Origin: Myxococcales bacterium
GTDB taxonomy: Bacteria > Myxococcota_A > Polyangia > Polyangiales > Polyangiaceae
DNA: 39,947 nt
Direction of reading: 5' to 3'
NCBI GenBank assembly: GCA_030590865.1
Contig: JAUVCD010000003.1
Location: forward strand, 1-39,947
The translations under genes and the position numbers were made by a program. Shown here in pieces: positions 8,440 to 17,250 of this stretch. The stretch's first letter is position 1; every line of letters begins with the position of its first letter. The notes beneath the pieces were generated by a model, which ran no database searches, was not told the DNA's origin, and saw only the letters and a program-made list of their open reading frames with translations.

Positions 8440-9213
8440 CTAATCGTCCCGCCCATAGGGACAGATGCGCGCAATGTCCGACAAGGCACAGACGGCGGCG
8501 GCTGTAACGCCGAACACGAGATAAGGCTTGTTCGCAGCCTCGAGCCGGGCACGCAACCCATCGAAGGTGTCGTTGACGAGCGTGGTGCCGGTGAACACCA
8601 CCACGTCGGCATCATCGATGAGCTCGTCGGCCCGGTCGCGGCCATGCCAGATCTCCACGCCGAACCGCTCGGTCCCGACATTGTCTGGATTGAGATCGGC
8701 GATGCGCAGACTAGGGGCACCGAAGACCTCCACCAGTCGCTCGGCAATGGCCGGGTTGAGCCCAATGAGACCCACGGTCACGCGGCCATGGTGGGCCAGG
8801 ATGTGGTCGGCGATCTCACGGGCGCAGCGTTCCGGATCGTCGTCCTTGCAGTGCACGGTGCCACTGGCCTTCCCAAGGTGCCGTAGCATGGCATTGGCCG
8901 TGGCCACGAAGATCGCCCGATCGAAGTTGCTGCGAAGCTCGAGCTGCAACACCTCCCGGACGGTGCCCCGGAGCTCGCGAGCAGAATCGGTGAAGGCGTG
9001 CCCCTTGCTACCGAGCACCACCGCTTCAACGACCCGCTCTTTCCCCAGCATGATGGGGTAGTCGCGGCGACCCGGCGTACCGATGGCTTCCTCCGGGGTC
9101 AGCGGTTTGGCCAAGACCGAAACGTCGGTGTCGAGCAGCCCTGCTTCTTCGGCGATGCGGCAAAGCTCGACGCGAGTGGCCTCGAGGATGGCGGGATGGG
9201 TGGCTGAGGTCAT
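8440..9213 (-). CDS. DUF364-like protein (putative heavy-metal chelation/Rossmann-like)
   Basis: MTSATHPAILEATRVELCRIAEEAGLL...ILAHHGRVTVGLIGLNPAIAERL...DADVVVFTGTTLVNDTFDGL. RBS-like CCAGGAGTAACTATG upstream. The track ORF extension to 9858 overlaps the TSUP gene. Confidence 0.7.
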   Translation of the reverse strand: MTSATHPAILEATRVELCRIAEEAGLLDTDVSVLAKPLTPEEAIGTPGRRDYPIMLGKERVVEAVVLGSKGHAFTDSARELRGTVREVLQLELRSNFDRAIFVATANAMLRHLGKASGTVHCKDDDPERCAREIADHILAHHGRVTVGLIGLNPAIAERLVEVFGAPSLRIADLNPDNVGTERFGVEIWHGRDRADELIDDADVVVFTGTTLVNDTFDGLRARLEAANKPYLVFGVTAAAVCALSDIARICPYGRDD

Positions 9214-9215
9214 AG

Positions 9216-10007
9216 TTACTCCTGGAAAAACAAGAGAACGAACTTGAAAGAAACGCCGGCGAACAGCAGGGCGAACAGCAGACGTACCCAAAGCGCTGCC
9301 AGTCGCTTGTTGAGCAGCGCGCCGAGGTTCGAACCGATTACGGTGCCCACACACACCGGCACCGCGACACCCCAATCCACGAAACCTTGCGCCGCCTTGA
9401 AGGCCGAGCTGATCAGCGCGTTGCAGCAGAAGCAGGCCAGCGAGCAGCCCGTGGCCGTCTTGATGGTCATGCCGAGCACCAAGGTGAAGGCCGGGACCAG
9501 AACCACTCCCGTGCCAATCCCTAGTAGCCCTGGAAGCGCCCCGGCGGCGATGCCGATGGCAGGCTTCTTCCACGATTGACCCTGGATGGTGCGAGTGTCT
9601 GATGGCCGGCCAGGCTCGTCTCGACGGCTGGGAAGCACTTCGATGATCATGCGGGCAGCGATGAGTGAGAACACCACCCCGATGCCCAGGTCGAGCCACC
9701 GTTGCCGCGTAGAAAGCGTGTAAAAAAGCAACGAAAACGCCACCGTGGCTACCGCACCGGCTGCGATGACCGGAACCATGGCCTGCCAGCGCACTTGCCC
9801 CAGGCGATGGTGCCGGTAGCTGCCCCCGAGGGTGGTGAAAAGCACCGCGACAATGCATGTCCCTGCAGCATGAGCGGCTGGCAGCCCAACCCCAAAGCGC
9901 AGCAGCGGCATGAGCACGATGCCACCACCAACACCAAGCAGCCCGCCGAGGCCGCCTGCCACCAGGCCCCCGACCAGCAACAAGGTGAGATCAGCCAAGT
10001 CGGTCAT
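9216..10007 (-). CDS. TSUP family (TauE/SafE) membrane permease
   Basis: 263 aa; GGLVAGGLGGLLGVGGGIVLMPLL and GALPGLLGIGTGVVLVPAFTLVLGM, the repeated TSUP signature. Confidence 0.88.
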   Translation of the reverse strand: MTDLADLTLLLVGGLVAGGLGGLLGVGGGIVLMPLLRFGVGLPAAHAAGTCIVAVLFTTLGGSYRHHRLGQVRWQAMVPVIAAGAVATVAFSLLFYTLSTRQRWLDLGIGVVFSLIAARMIIEVLPSRRDEPGRPSDTRTIQGQSWKKPAIGIAAGALPGLLGIGTGVVLVPAFTLVLGMTIKTATGCSLACFCCNALISSAFKAAQGFVDWGVAVPVCVGTVIGSNLGALLNKRLAALWVRLLFALLFAGVSFKFVLLFFQE

Positions 10008-10095
10008 CGACGGGGCGGCACCCTAAGGCCTGGTCGCCGTCGGTGACAAGCCGGCAAGAGACAATCGCCCTTGGTTCGCACCTCGTCATTTCTCG

Positions 10096-10143
10096 GCGGC
10101 CGAGCCCGAGTCCGAGACCCAGTCCGAGTCCGAGGCAAAGCAG
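10096..10143 (+). repeat. Intergenic hexamer array abutting the candidate start codon of the radical SAM gene
   Basis: GCGGCC GAGCCC GAGTCC GAGACC CAGTCC GAGTCC GAGGCA AAGCAG then ATG at 10144. Confidence 0.65.
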
Positions 10144-12471
10144 ATGTCAGCTCACCAACTCGCGCCTCCGCCCACGTCGCCCGGTGCACCAGGCGATGCT
10201 AGCTTGGTGGCCATGGGCACTCAGCGCAATCCGAGACCGCAGCGCAATCCGAACGCGTCGTCCCAAGCCACCCTGGCTGACGCAGCCTTTTATCGCGACC
10301 ATGGCTATTGGCGAGTGCCCCAGCTGGTGCAGTGGATGGTCACCCAGCGCTGCTCGCTCGACTGCGGTCATTGTCTCGCCAAGGACGACGGCCAGGGCCG
10401 TGAGCTGACCCTGAACGAAGCCACCACGCTGCTCGATCAGATCGCCGAGCTCGGCGTGCCGGAGCTTCTGCTCACCGGCGGCGAGCCCTTGGAGCGGCCC
10501 GACTTGCCGGCGATCATCGAGCTGCTGGCCGAGCGTCGGCTCCGCTGGAGCTTGAACACCGCCGTATACCCCGGTGAAGAATCCCTAGCGGCAATGCGAC
10601 GATGGCCGCCAGGCTTCGTCGCGGTGAGCCTCGACGGTCCGGAGCAATTGCACGACTCATTCCGCGGACGGCGCGGCGCCTATGCCGACGCCATGCGGGC
10701 CATCTCGCTCTACACCGAGCTGACTGACGGTGCCGTAGCCGCCGGGACGACGGTCACCCGGCAAAGCTTCGACCAGCTCGACGACACCTTCCGCGACGTC
10801 ATCCAGAGCGGTGCCTCGAGCTGGGGGATCCACCTGGTGTTTTCCGAAGGCCGGGCACGGCACCGTCCGGATCTGCAGCTTAACCGCCAGCAGGCACAGC
10901 AGCTGATCGCCTTCACTGCGTCGCGGCGACAGCATTTCCCGGTCACCTTGGCGGACGAGATCGGCTACTGCGGCGAGTGGGAACCATTGGTCCGAGACGC
11001 TCCCTTCTATTGTGGAGCCGGTCGCGCCCAGTGTGTCGTGCTGGCCGACGGACATGTGGTGCCATGCACGACCACCGACCACGGCGCCTCGGTTGGAACC
11101 ATTCGGGAGCACTCGCTCGCGGCGCTTTGGCGAGACGGCTTCGCCGAGCTGCGAGACTTCCGGCCTGACGCCCGCTGTGGCGCCTGCGAGTACCTGCGGG
11201 TCTGCGGCGGCGGGTGCTGGCTTCAGCGCCGTCACGGCGTGGACTGCTTCCGGCCTGTGTGGCATCGGCCCAGCTCACTCACCAGCGCAGCCAGCATGGC
11301 GGTGTGCCTCGGCCTGGCTGGCTGCAGTGGGGGAGATCCGGCAACCGCAACCTCACCGGACGGTGTGGCGAGCCCCAGCACGACCACGACAGCGACACCG
11401 CCAGTAGCCACGGCCACAACGACGAGCACGCCTAGCGCCACGCCCGACACACCCATGCCCGAACCAGGCTTCGATGCCGCACTGGCCCGCTGCATGGTGG
11501 CCACCCTAGGCCCCGGTGGGCCGGACGACCGGACCCGCCAGCGCCTGGCCGAGTGGTTGACCGACGATTCGGCCAAGGACGACATTCTCGCCTTGGTCGA
11601 GCAGCAGCGCTCGCCAGTCCTCGCCAACCGGGTGAAACAGGTCCGCGGGGCTCTGAAGACCCAACGACCGTCCTTGGTCCTGGCCTCGCTCTTGTGGCGG
11701 GAGGTGGCAGGCTGGGCGCTGGACTGCAAACCGCCTGAAGAACGCACCGACGACGAACGCCGCCTGTTACGTGAGACCCTCGCTGAGCTGCAGCGCACCA
11801 CCGAGACATGGCGCCTCGAAATCCTGCGCCGCAAGCTCGATCCGTTCTTGGTGCGTGACGATGCCACCGCGCCCCAGTTCATGCTCACCAAGGCCATGCG
11901 GAAACGGGCCATGGTTGGCGGCAAGAGTGAGCTGGCCTTCAAGCACTGGGCCACGTTGCCGAGCCCAACCACCAGCAGCAGCCTCACCAAGCAATTCCTG
12001 GAGCGCCATCCCTTCGCACTCAATCTGCGACTTCAGGTCTCGGCGCCGAGTGGCAACAGCATTCAAAAAACTTCTGGCGGACAGAGAACGCTCTTGGGCA
12101 CCAGCGGGACGCTCGACATCTTCGACGGGATCGCTACGCCACCCGGTGACGGGACCATCATCGTCACGGTGATCTATGGCACCCACCGCCTCGAGATCGA
12201 CAGTGGCACGGCCGATCCGAAAGTGACGGTAGCCAAGGTTGCCGGCCAGCAGCTGTCGGTCACTCTCCCTTTGGGTGTCGAGCTGACCTACGCCGACGTG
12301 CTGCGGCTGAGCTACGAACAGAACGCCCGCCGGCTCGGCATGGCGCGTCGCACCCCCTTCGAGCTGCCGGCGCTGCGCCAGCACTTGCTCGAGCAGCTTG
12401 CCAAGTCGCCCCAGAACCCGCGGGCGATCGAAGCCGCCCGCTGGAACCTGCTGCGCACCTGGCTGTTTTGA
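10144..12471 (+). CDS. Radical SAM/SPASM protein continuous with a C-terminal apparently exported domain; alternative start ATG 10213
   Basis: CSLDCGHC (CxxxCxxC), LLTGGEPLERPDL, SPASM-like CGAGRAQCVVLADGHVVPC...CGACEYLRVCGGGCW, then SSLTSAASMAVCLGLAGCSGG and an S/T/P linker before about 340 aa of unknown domain. Confidence 0.85.
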   Translation: MSAHQLAPPPTSPGAPGDASLVAMGTQRNPRPQRNPNASSQATLADAAFYRDHGYWRVPQLVQWMVTQRCSLDCGHCLAKDDGQGRELTLNEATTLLDQIAELGVPELLLTGGEPLERPDLPAIIELLAERRLRWSLNTAVYPGEESLAAMRRWPPGFVAVSLDGPEQLHDSFRGRRGAYADAMRAISLYTELTDGAVAAGTTVTRQSFDQLDDTFRDVIQSGASSWGIHLVFSEGRARHRPDLQLNRQQAQQLIAFTASRRQHFPVTLADEIGYCGEWEPLVRDAPFYCGAGRAQCVVLADGHVVPCTTTDHGASVGTIREHSLAALWRDGFAELRDFRPDARCGACEYLRVCGGGCWLQRRHGVDCFRPVWHRPSSLTSAASMAVCLGLAGCSGGDPATATSPDGVASPSTTTTATPPVATATTTSTPSATPDTPMPEPGFDAALARCMVATLGPGGPDDRTRQRLAEWLTDDSAKDDILALVEQQRSPVLANRVKQVRGALKTQRPSLVLASLLWREVAGWALDCKPPEERTDDERRLLRETLAELQRTTETWRLEILRRKLDPFLVRDDATAPQFMLTKAMRKRAMVGGKSELAFKHWATLPSPTTSSSLTKQFLERHPFALNLRLQVSAPSGNSIQKTSGGQRTLLGTSGTLDIFDGIATPPGDGTIIVTVIYGTHRLEIDSGTADPKVTVAKVAGQQLSVTLPLGVELTYADVLRLSYEQNARRLGMARRTPFELPALRQHLLEQLAKSPQNPRAIEAARWNLLRTWLF

Positions 12472-12486
12472 CGGACGCGCTGGTGG

Positions 12487-13554
12487 TCAGTCCAGATCGG
12501 TGTCGGTGATCTCGAAGTACACCGGACAGTGGTCCGACACGTTGTAGAAGGTCGAGCCTGACCGCAGATCGGTGGACTCGAATTGCTGGCACCGCTGCTC
12601 GGCACAGTGGGCTCCCGAGACCACGGGCACCGTGTCATCCAGCTCATCCAGCGCGGCCAGATAGACGTGGTCGAGCCACGAGACGCGCAGCAATGGGTTG
12701 GTGGCCTTCTTGATCCAATAAGAGCTGCAGCCCGACTGATTGGACATGCGGTCCATTCCGGCTTCGGCAGCGAAGCTCTCGTCCATCAGGCCGTACTCTT
12801 CCTCCTGCCGCGCCGTGTTCAAATCACCGAGCACGACATAGTCGTCATCCCCTAGCTCGGCCTGCTGCTCAGCAATGATGCCGGCGGCCACGGCGGCCTG
12901 CTCGGCCCGCAGGATGGCGCGATTCGCCGTGCTGCCCGAGGCCAGGTGCAACACCATCAGACTGAAATCGATGCCCCCTTCATAGAGACTCTCGATGCGG
13001 GCGCTCAGGCCCGGTCGGAGTGTGCCCCGCACGTCGATTGACGGGTGCTCACGAGTCCAGACGAGCCGAAGCTTGTCCGAGTCGATCACCACGCCGAGGT
13101 GTTGCGGATTGTCGTTGGCATTGTCCGAGAGCACCGCGACATAGGCACGACCGGTGCGCTCAGAGAGGCGAGAAATCAGGTCCTCGAAGAGCGCGACGTC
13201 GATGATCTCTTGCACGCCCATCACGTCGAAGTCGAGCTGAGTCAGCACCTGGAGCAATGCCTCTTCGTCGGTGCGCAGCTGGTAGCTCAATGGCGCCGGG
13301 CGCGGCTCGGCCTCGGGATCGATGGGCATCTCGGGGAAGTTGCGAATGTTGAAGCTGACCACCCGAAGGTTGCCCTCAGCCACCGCCGTCGGAGTCCACT
13401 GCTCACGAACCGCCTGCGAGTCGGAGCTGGCGGAGGTGTCGGCCACGCAGGCAGACAGCAGCAGCGCCAGAACGACCAGCCAGGGGATGGTTGCAGCAGC
13501 CAGGTGTCGGCCACGAGCTCGGCTTGGAGTGTGAGCCATCATGACGGTCCTCAA
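12487..13554 (-). CDS. Endonuclease/exonuclease/phosphatase (EEP, DNase I-like) family lipoprotein
   Basis: Lipobox LLLSAC; EEP motifs LRVVSFNIRNF, MGVQEI, LMVLHLASG, VVLGDLN, SWLDHV, VSDHCPV. Confidence 0.88.
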   Translation of the reverse strand: MRTVMMAHTPSRARGRHLAAATIPWLVVLALLLSACVADTSASSDSQAVREQWTPTAVAEGNLRVVSFNIRNFPEMPIDPEAEPRPAPLSYQLRTDEEALLQVLTQLDFDVMGVQEIIDVALFEDLISRLSERTGRAYVAVLSDNANDNPQHLGVVIDSDKLRLVWTREHPSIDVRGTLRPGLSARIESLYEGGIDFSLMVLHLASGSTANRAILRAEQAAVAAGIIAEQQAELGDDDYVVLGDLNTARQEEEYGLMDESFAAEAGMDRMSNQSGCSSYWIKKATNPLLRVSWLDHVYLAALDELDDTVPVVSGAHCAEQRCQQFESTDLRSGSTFYNVSDHCPVYFEITDTDLD

Positions 13555-14903
13555 CCCTCGGAAGGAATGACGTTCTCGGCCGGCATGTCTTCAGCCACCG
13601 TGGCCAGATCGCCGTAGAGGTGCTCGTATTGCTGGCGGTAGCGCTCGACCACCTCGGGGATGGAAATGGTGTAGAAGTTCTCGTAGTTGTTCCTGAAGGC
13701 CGACTTGCTGAAGTTGCCCGCACCGCAGAACACGGTGTCGTTCCGTCCTGACGGCATGTCGAAGACCATCACTTTGTTGTGATGGAGCAGGTGGGCCGGG
13801 TGGTTGGTCTCTACGTAGCGGGCCTCCATACCCACGTCGGTCAGCGTGGTGACGTGGTCGTACTCGAACGGCTCGTTTCCGCCGACGACCTCACCCTGGC
13901 CCGCCCAATACATGTCGTCGTCCACCACGAGCCGCACCGCCGGCGGCGCCTCACCGGTCAACCGGCGACGAAACTGCTCGACGAAGGTGGAGTGGGTGAA
14001 CCGATGGGCGAGAATATCGATGCCGTCGGCTTGCCGGATCGCGTTGATGATGTAGTTCGAGCCACGCCCACCCTCGCCAGGAACGAACAGCGCTTTGGCG
14101 TCGCCCTCCTCGCGAGCGGGGATGCTCTCTTTGCACTCACGAATGAAGCCCGAGTACTCGGACTTGGAATGGCCGTGGTCGAGCACGCCATCCATGAGGC
14201 AGAGGTGCGCCTGGGCGAAGTGGGTGCTCGCCGGCAAGGTGATGAAGTGCCAGTTCTCGTGGTGGAGCACCAGGCCTGAGGAGATGTTGCCACTACCGAA
14301 GGCGATGCGCATGGTCTCGGCGCCTGGATTCAACAAGAACAGCTTGTTGTGGTGCAAGCTGATGTTGCCCTCGTGGCCCCGCAGCTGAAGCTCCGGCGCG
14401 TCCGCCGGATCACCACTGGCCGGCTCGCAGGCCAGGAGCTTGTTGGCCCGGTCGAGGCTGGTGGCCGAGTCGAGCACGAAGCGCACTTTCACGTTCCGCT
14501 CGGTCACGGCGTCGCAGAGGGCCGCCTGCACCGCACCGTTGGAGAAGGACATGGATGCGAAGAAGATCTCTTCGGTGCTCGGATCGGCGATCCACTCGAT
14601 CAGCTTGTGCTGTGGGCTCTCGGGGCGGGCACCAGAGGCGTCACTGTCACTCGGGTAGCAGAATGCATTCTGCGGCTTCTGCTCGAGCGCTTCGCCAGAC
14701 ACTGAGGCCACCGCCTCGTCATAGGCGTAGGTCTGGCACACTGGGTTGGTGAAGAGCACCTCGTATTCGTCGAAAACGAGCCGGGGACCGCTGTCGACGA
14801 ACTGCTCGTCGGTGCCGATGTCGACGGTGCACCCGCTAAGCAGCACGCTCGCGAGCGCTACGGTGATCCAGGACGGTGCCCGTTTGCGTGATGGCTTGGT
14901 CAT
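13551..14903 (-). CDS. Phospholipase D-like domain lipoprotein
   Basis: SVLLSGC lipobox; HHNKLFLLN...IAFGSGNISSG and HHNKVMVFD...VFCGAGNFSKSAF (two HKD-like halves); 4-nt overlap with the downstream EEP gene. Confidence 0.85.
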   Translation of the reverse strand: MTKPSRKRAPSWITVALASVLLSGCTVDIGTDEQFVDSGPRLVFDEYEVLFTNPVCQTYAYDEAVASVSGEALEQKPQNAFCYPSDSDASGARPESPQHKLIEWIADPSTEEIFFASMSFSNGAVQAALCDAVTERNVKVRFVLDSATSLDRANKLLACEPASGDPADAPELQLRGHEGNISLHHNKLFLLNPGAETMRIAFGSGNISSGLVLHHENWHFITLPASTHFAQAHLCLMDGVLDHGHSKSEYSGFIRECKESIPAREEGDAKALFVPGEGGRGSNYIINAIRQADGIDILAHRFTHSTFVEQFRRRLTGEAPPAVRLVVDDDMYWAGQGEVVGGNEPFEYDHVTTLTDVGMEARYVETNHPAHLLHHNKVMVFDMPSGRNDTVFCGAGNFSKSAFRNNYENFYTISIPEVVERYRQQYEHLYGDLATVAEDMPAENVIPSEG

Positions 14904-14953
14904 GAGCTCGTCTCCAACAGTCGTGTCGGCGTCTTCCTACACTGTATGTAGAT

Positions 14954-14970
14954 GTAGGTATATAACCTAC
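14954..14970. promoter_or_regulatory. Inverted repeat GTAGGT-N5-ACCTAC in an AT-rich divergent promoter region
   Basis: gtaggt atata acctac, between divergent CDSs starting at 14903 (-) and 15123 (+); a local AT island in GC-rich sequence. Confidence 0.35.
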
Positions 14971-15122
14971 CAAGATCCCCTTGTCGACCCCAATCGGGCA
15001 CCGTCTACCGGCGCTGTGACCGGCCCGCCCCCGGCCCGCTTCCCCTAGACCTCTTCGGTGACAGCGCTCCGTCGCAGCGGTACAAGACCTTGATCTCTCG
15101 CCTACGCCCAAGGAGGCCACCG

Positions 15123-15950
15123 ATGCTCAGCCCGCGAAAAGCGTCCCTACTGCTCTCCGTGTCCGCCATCTTGCTCGCTCTGACAGCCTGCGACGAGAAC
15201 CGACTCTGCAAGAAGAGCCCGGACTGTATCGTCCACGGTAAGTGCAAGCAGGCCGCCGAGGGCGGCTGCGTCGCCGACGGAGACGAGGGCTGCAAGGCCT
15301 CGGATGATTGCACCGGCCTCGGCAAATGCACCTCCAAGGACGGGGCTTGCATCGCCGGCTCAAACGCCGACTGCAAGGCCTCAGAAGCTTGCGCCAAAGG
15401 TGGCCAATGCGATGAGAACAACGGGAGCTGCGTCCACCTGGCCAAGCACTTCGACCCAGACTGCCTCAAGCAGTGCCGCGCCGACGGTCAGTGTGTGAAG
15501 ACCCGAGACTCGTGCATCGCCCTCTCGAAGTACCACTGCAACGGATCGGCGGAGGACAAGCCGGACACGGACGGCCTCTGCTTCCGCACCGGCCGGTGCA
15601 CCGTCGAGAAGGGCAAGTGCGTAGCGGCCTCGCCAGAAGATTGCGCCAAGTCGCCGCTCTGCAAAGACCTGGCGCAATGCTCCGTCGAGGACGGCAAGTG
15701 TGTCGCCACTGACGAGGGGTGCAAGAAGGCCCAGCTGTGCATTGGCTGGGGCAAGTGCACCGCCAAGGACGGCGCCTGCGCCATCGTCTCGAACGCCGAC
15801 TGCAAGCTCGGCAACCGGTGCAAGCAGACCGGGTTGTGCACCGCCAAGGACGGCAAATGCATCGCCGATAAGGCAGCCGACTGCCAGCAAGCGGAGATCT
15901 GTAAGAAGGTCGGCCGCTGCCGGGCCAAAGACGGCAAGTGCCAGAAGTAA
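15123..15950 (+). CDS. Cys-rich tandem-module lipoprotein
   Basis: MLSPRKASLLLSVSAILLALTACDENRLC: lipobox. Repeated modules such as ADCKASEACAKGGQC, LCIGWGKCTAKDGACAIVSNADCKLGNRCKQTGLCTAKDGKCI. Confidence 0.82.
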   Translation: MLSPRKASLLLSVSAILLALTACDENRLCKKSPDCIVHGKCKQAAEGGCVADGDEGCKASDDCTGLGKCTSKDGACIAGSNADCKASEACAKGGQCDENNGSCVHLAKHFDPDCLKQCRADGQCVKTRDSCIALSKYHCNGSAEDKPDTDGLCFRTGRCTVEKGKCVAASPEDCAKSPLCKDLAQCSVEDGKCVATDEGCKKAQLCIGWGKCTAKDGACAIVSNADCKLGNRCKQTGLCTAKDGKCIADKAADCQQAEICKKVGRCRAKDGKCQK

Positions 15951-15992
15951 CCGGTTGCTCAACAGGTCGCGCTAGACCGCTGCCAGAGTCCA

Positions 15993-17222
15993 GTGGACCG
16001 GAAAGAGAACGACGACGGTATTGCCCTCGCCGCCCAGGGCTACCAGCTTCAGCTGCGAGGTCGGCTCGCCGAGGCGATTGGGACCTACCAGGAGGCGCTC
16101 GCGCGCGACTCGGAGCGGGCGGACGTCTGGTACAATTTGGCGAGCGCCTGCCGCCACCTGGGCCGGCTCGACGAGGCAATCGCCGCCTACCGTCGGGCCC
16201 TCGAGCTCGCGCCCGACGACCCGGCTGGCTGGAACAACTTCGGTCTGGCGCTGCACGATGGCGGTGATCTCGAGCAGGCGATCGCGGCCTTTGAGCAGGC
16301 GCAGAGGCTCGATCCAAACGTGCCAGCAGCCCAGGTGAACCTGGGCAACGCCCTGCGCGACAGTGGTCGGCGGGGCGCCGCCGTCGACGCCTATGGGCAA
16401 GCCATCACCTGCGACTCAGGTTTGGTCGCCGCCTACTACAATCTCCACGCAGCGCTTTATCGCCAGGCCGATCCGAGGCCCGCCGAACAGGCCCTTCAGC
16501 GGGCCCTCGAGCTCGACCCGAAGCACGAGAGTGCCCGTTTCCATCTGGCCGCTCTGCGCCAGTTGCACCAAGGCGACGATGACGGGCTCTTGGCGTCTTT
16601 GCCGCCCCACTGCGACTTTCTCGTCGACAGCTGCCATTTCGTCGTGGACCATCGCTGCGCCGCGACCGAGCTCTGCTCGGACACTTTCGAGATGCTTCGC
16701 GTCGCATTCGCGGCAGCTCGAGACGACGGCCTCGTCATCGAGCTCGGCGTTCGGCGAGGGACCTCGATCCGCTTCATTGCCGGGCTGTGCCCAGCAACCC
16801 CGGTCCACGGTTTCGATGCCTTCGAGGGGCTCCCAGAGCATTGGGGACAGCAGCGCCAGGGGCTCTACAGCACTGACGGTGTGCTGCCCGAGGTGCCCAA
16901 GCAGGTCACGCTCTATCCCGGCTGGTTCGCGAACACACTGCCCCCCTTCGTCCAGCACCACGACGAGCCGATCCGCTTCCTCAACGTGGACTGCGATCTA
17001 TACAGCTCAGCGCAGACGGCCCTCGAGCTGTTGGGGCCACAAATCGTCCCTGGCTCGGTGTTGGTTTTCGACGAGTACCTCTGCAACCCCGGCTGGCGAG
17101 AGGACGAGCATCGCGCCTTCACCGAAGCCGCCACGGCCTTCGGTTGGCGCTACGACTACATCGGTTTCAGCCTCTTCACCAAACAGGCGGCGGTCTGTAT
17201 CACAGCAGTCGGCGGTGGCTGA
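15993..17222 (+). CDS. TPR-repeat protein with C-terminal TylF/macrocin-O-methyltransferase-like class I methyltransferase domain
   Basis: TPR units (YNLASACRHLGRLDEAIAAYRRALELAPDDPAGWNNFGLAL...) followed by LVIELGVRRGTSIRFIAGL, VHGFDAFEGLPEHW, IRFLNVDCDLYSSAQTALELL, GSVLVFDEY. Confidence 0.85.
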   Translation: MDRKENDDGIALAAQGYQLQLRGRLAEAIGTYQEALARDSERADVWYNLASACRHLGRLDEAIAAYRRALELAPDDPAGWNNFGLALHDGGDLEQAIAAFEQAQRLDPNVPAAQVNLGNALRDSGRRGAAVDAYGQAITCDSGLVAAYYNLHAALYRQADPRPAEQALQRALELDPKHESARFHLAALRQLHQGDDDGLLASLPPHCDFLVDSCHFVVDHRCAATELCSDTFEMLRVAFAAARDDGLVIELGVRRGTSIRFIAGLCPATPVHGFDAFEGLPEHWGQQRQGLYSTDGVLPEVPKQVTLYPGWFANTLPPFVQHHDEPIRFLNVDCDLYSSAQTALELLGPQIVPGSVLVFDEYLCNPGWREDEHRAFTEAATAFGWRYDYIGFSLFTKQAAVCITAVGGG

Positions 17223-17250
17223 CGCGGCCTGCCCAACTCAACGACCCAGC

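Noticed and set aside
8440-9858. Full 472-aa extension of the DUF364-like ORF
   Set aside because: The N-terminal about 215 aa overlap the TSUP gene out of frame; an RBS and ATG at 9213 fit better.
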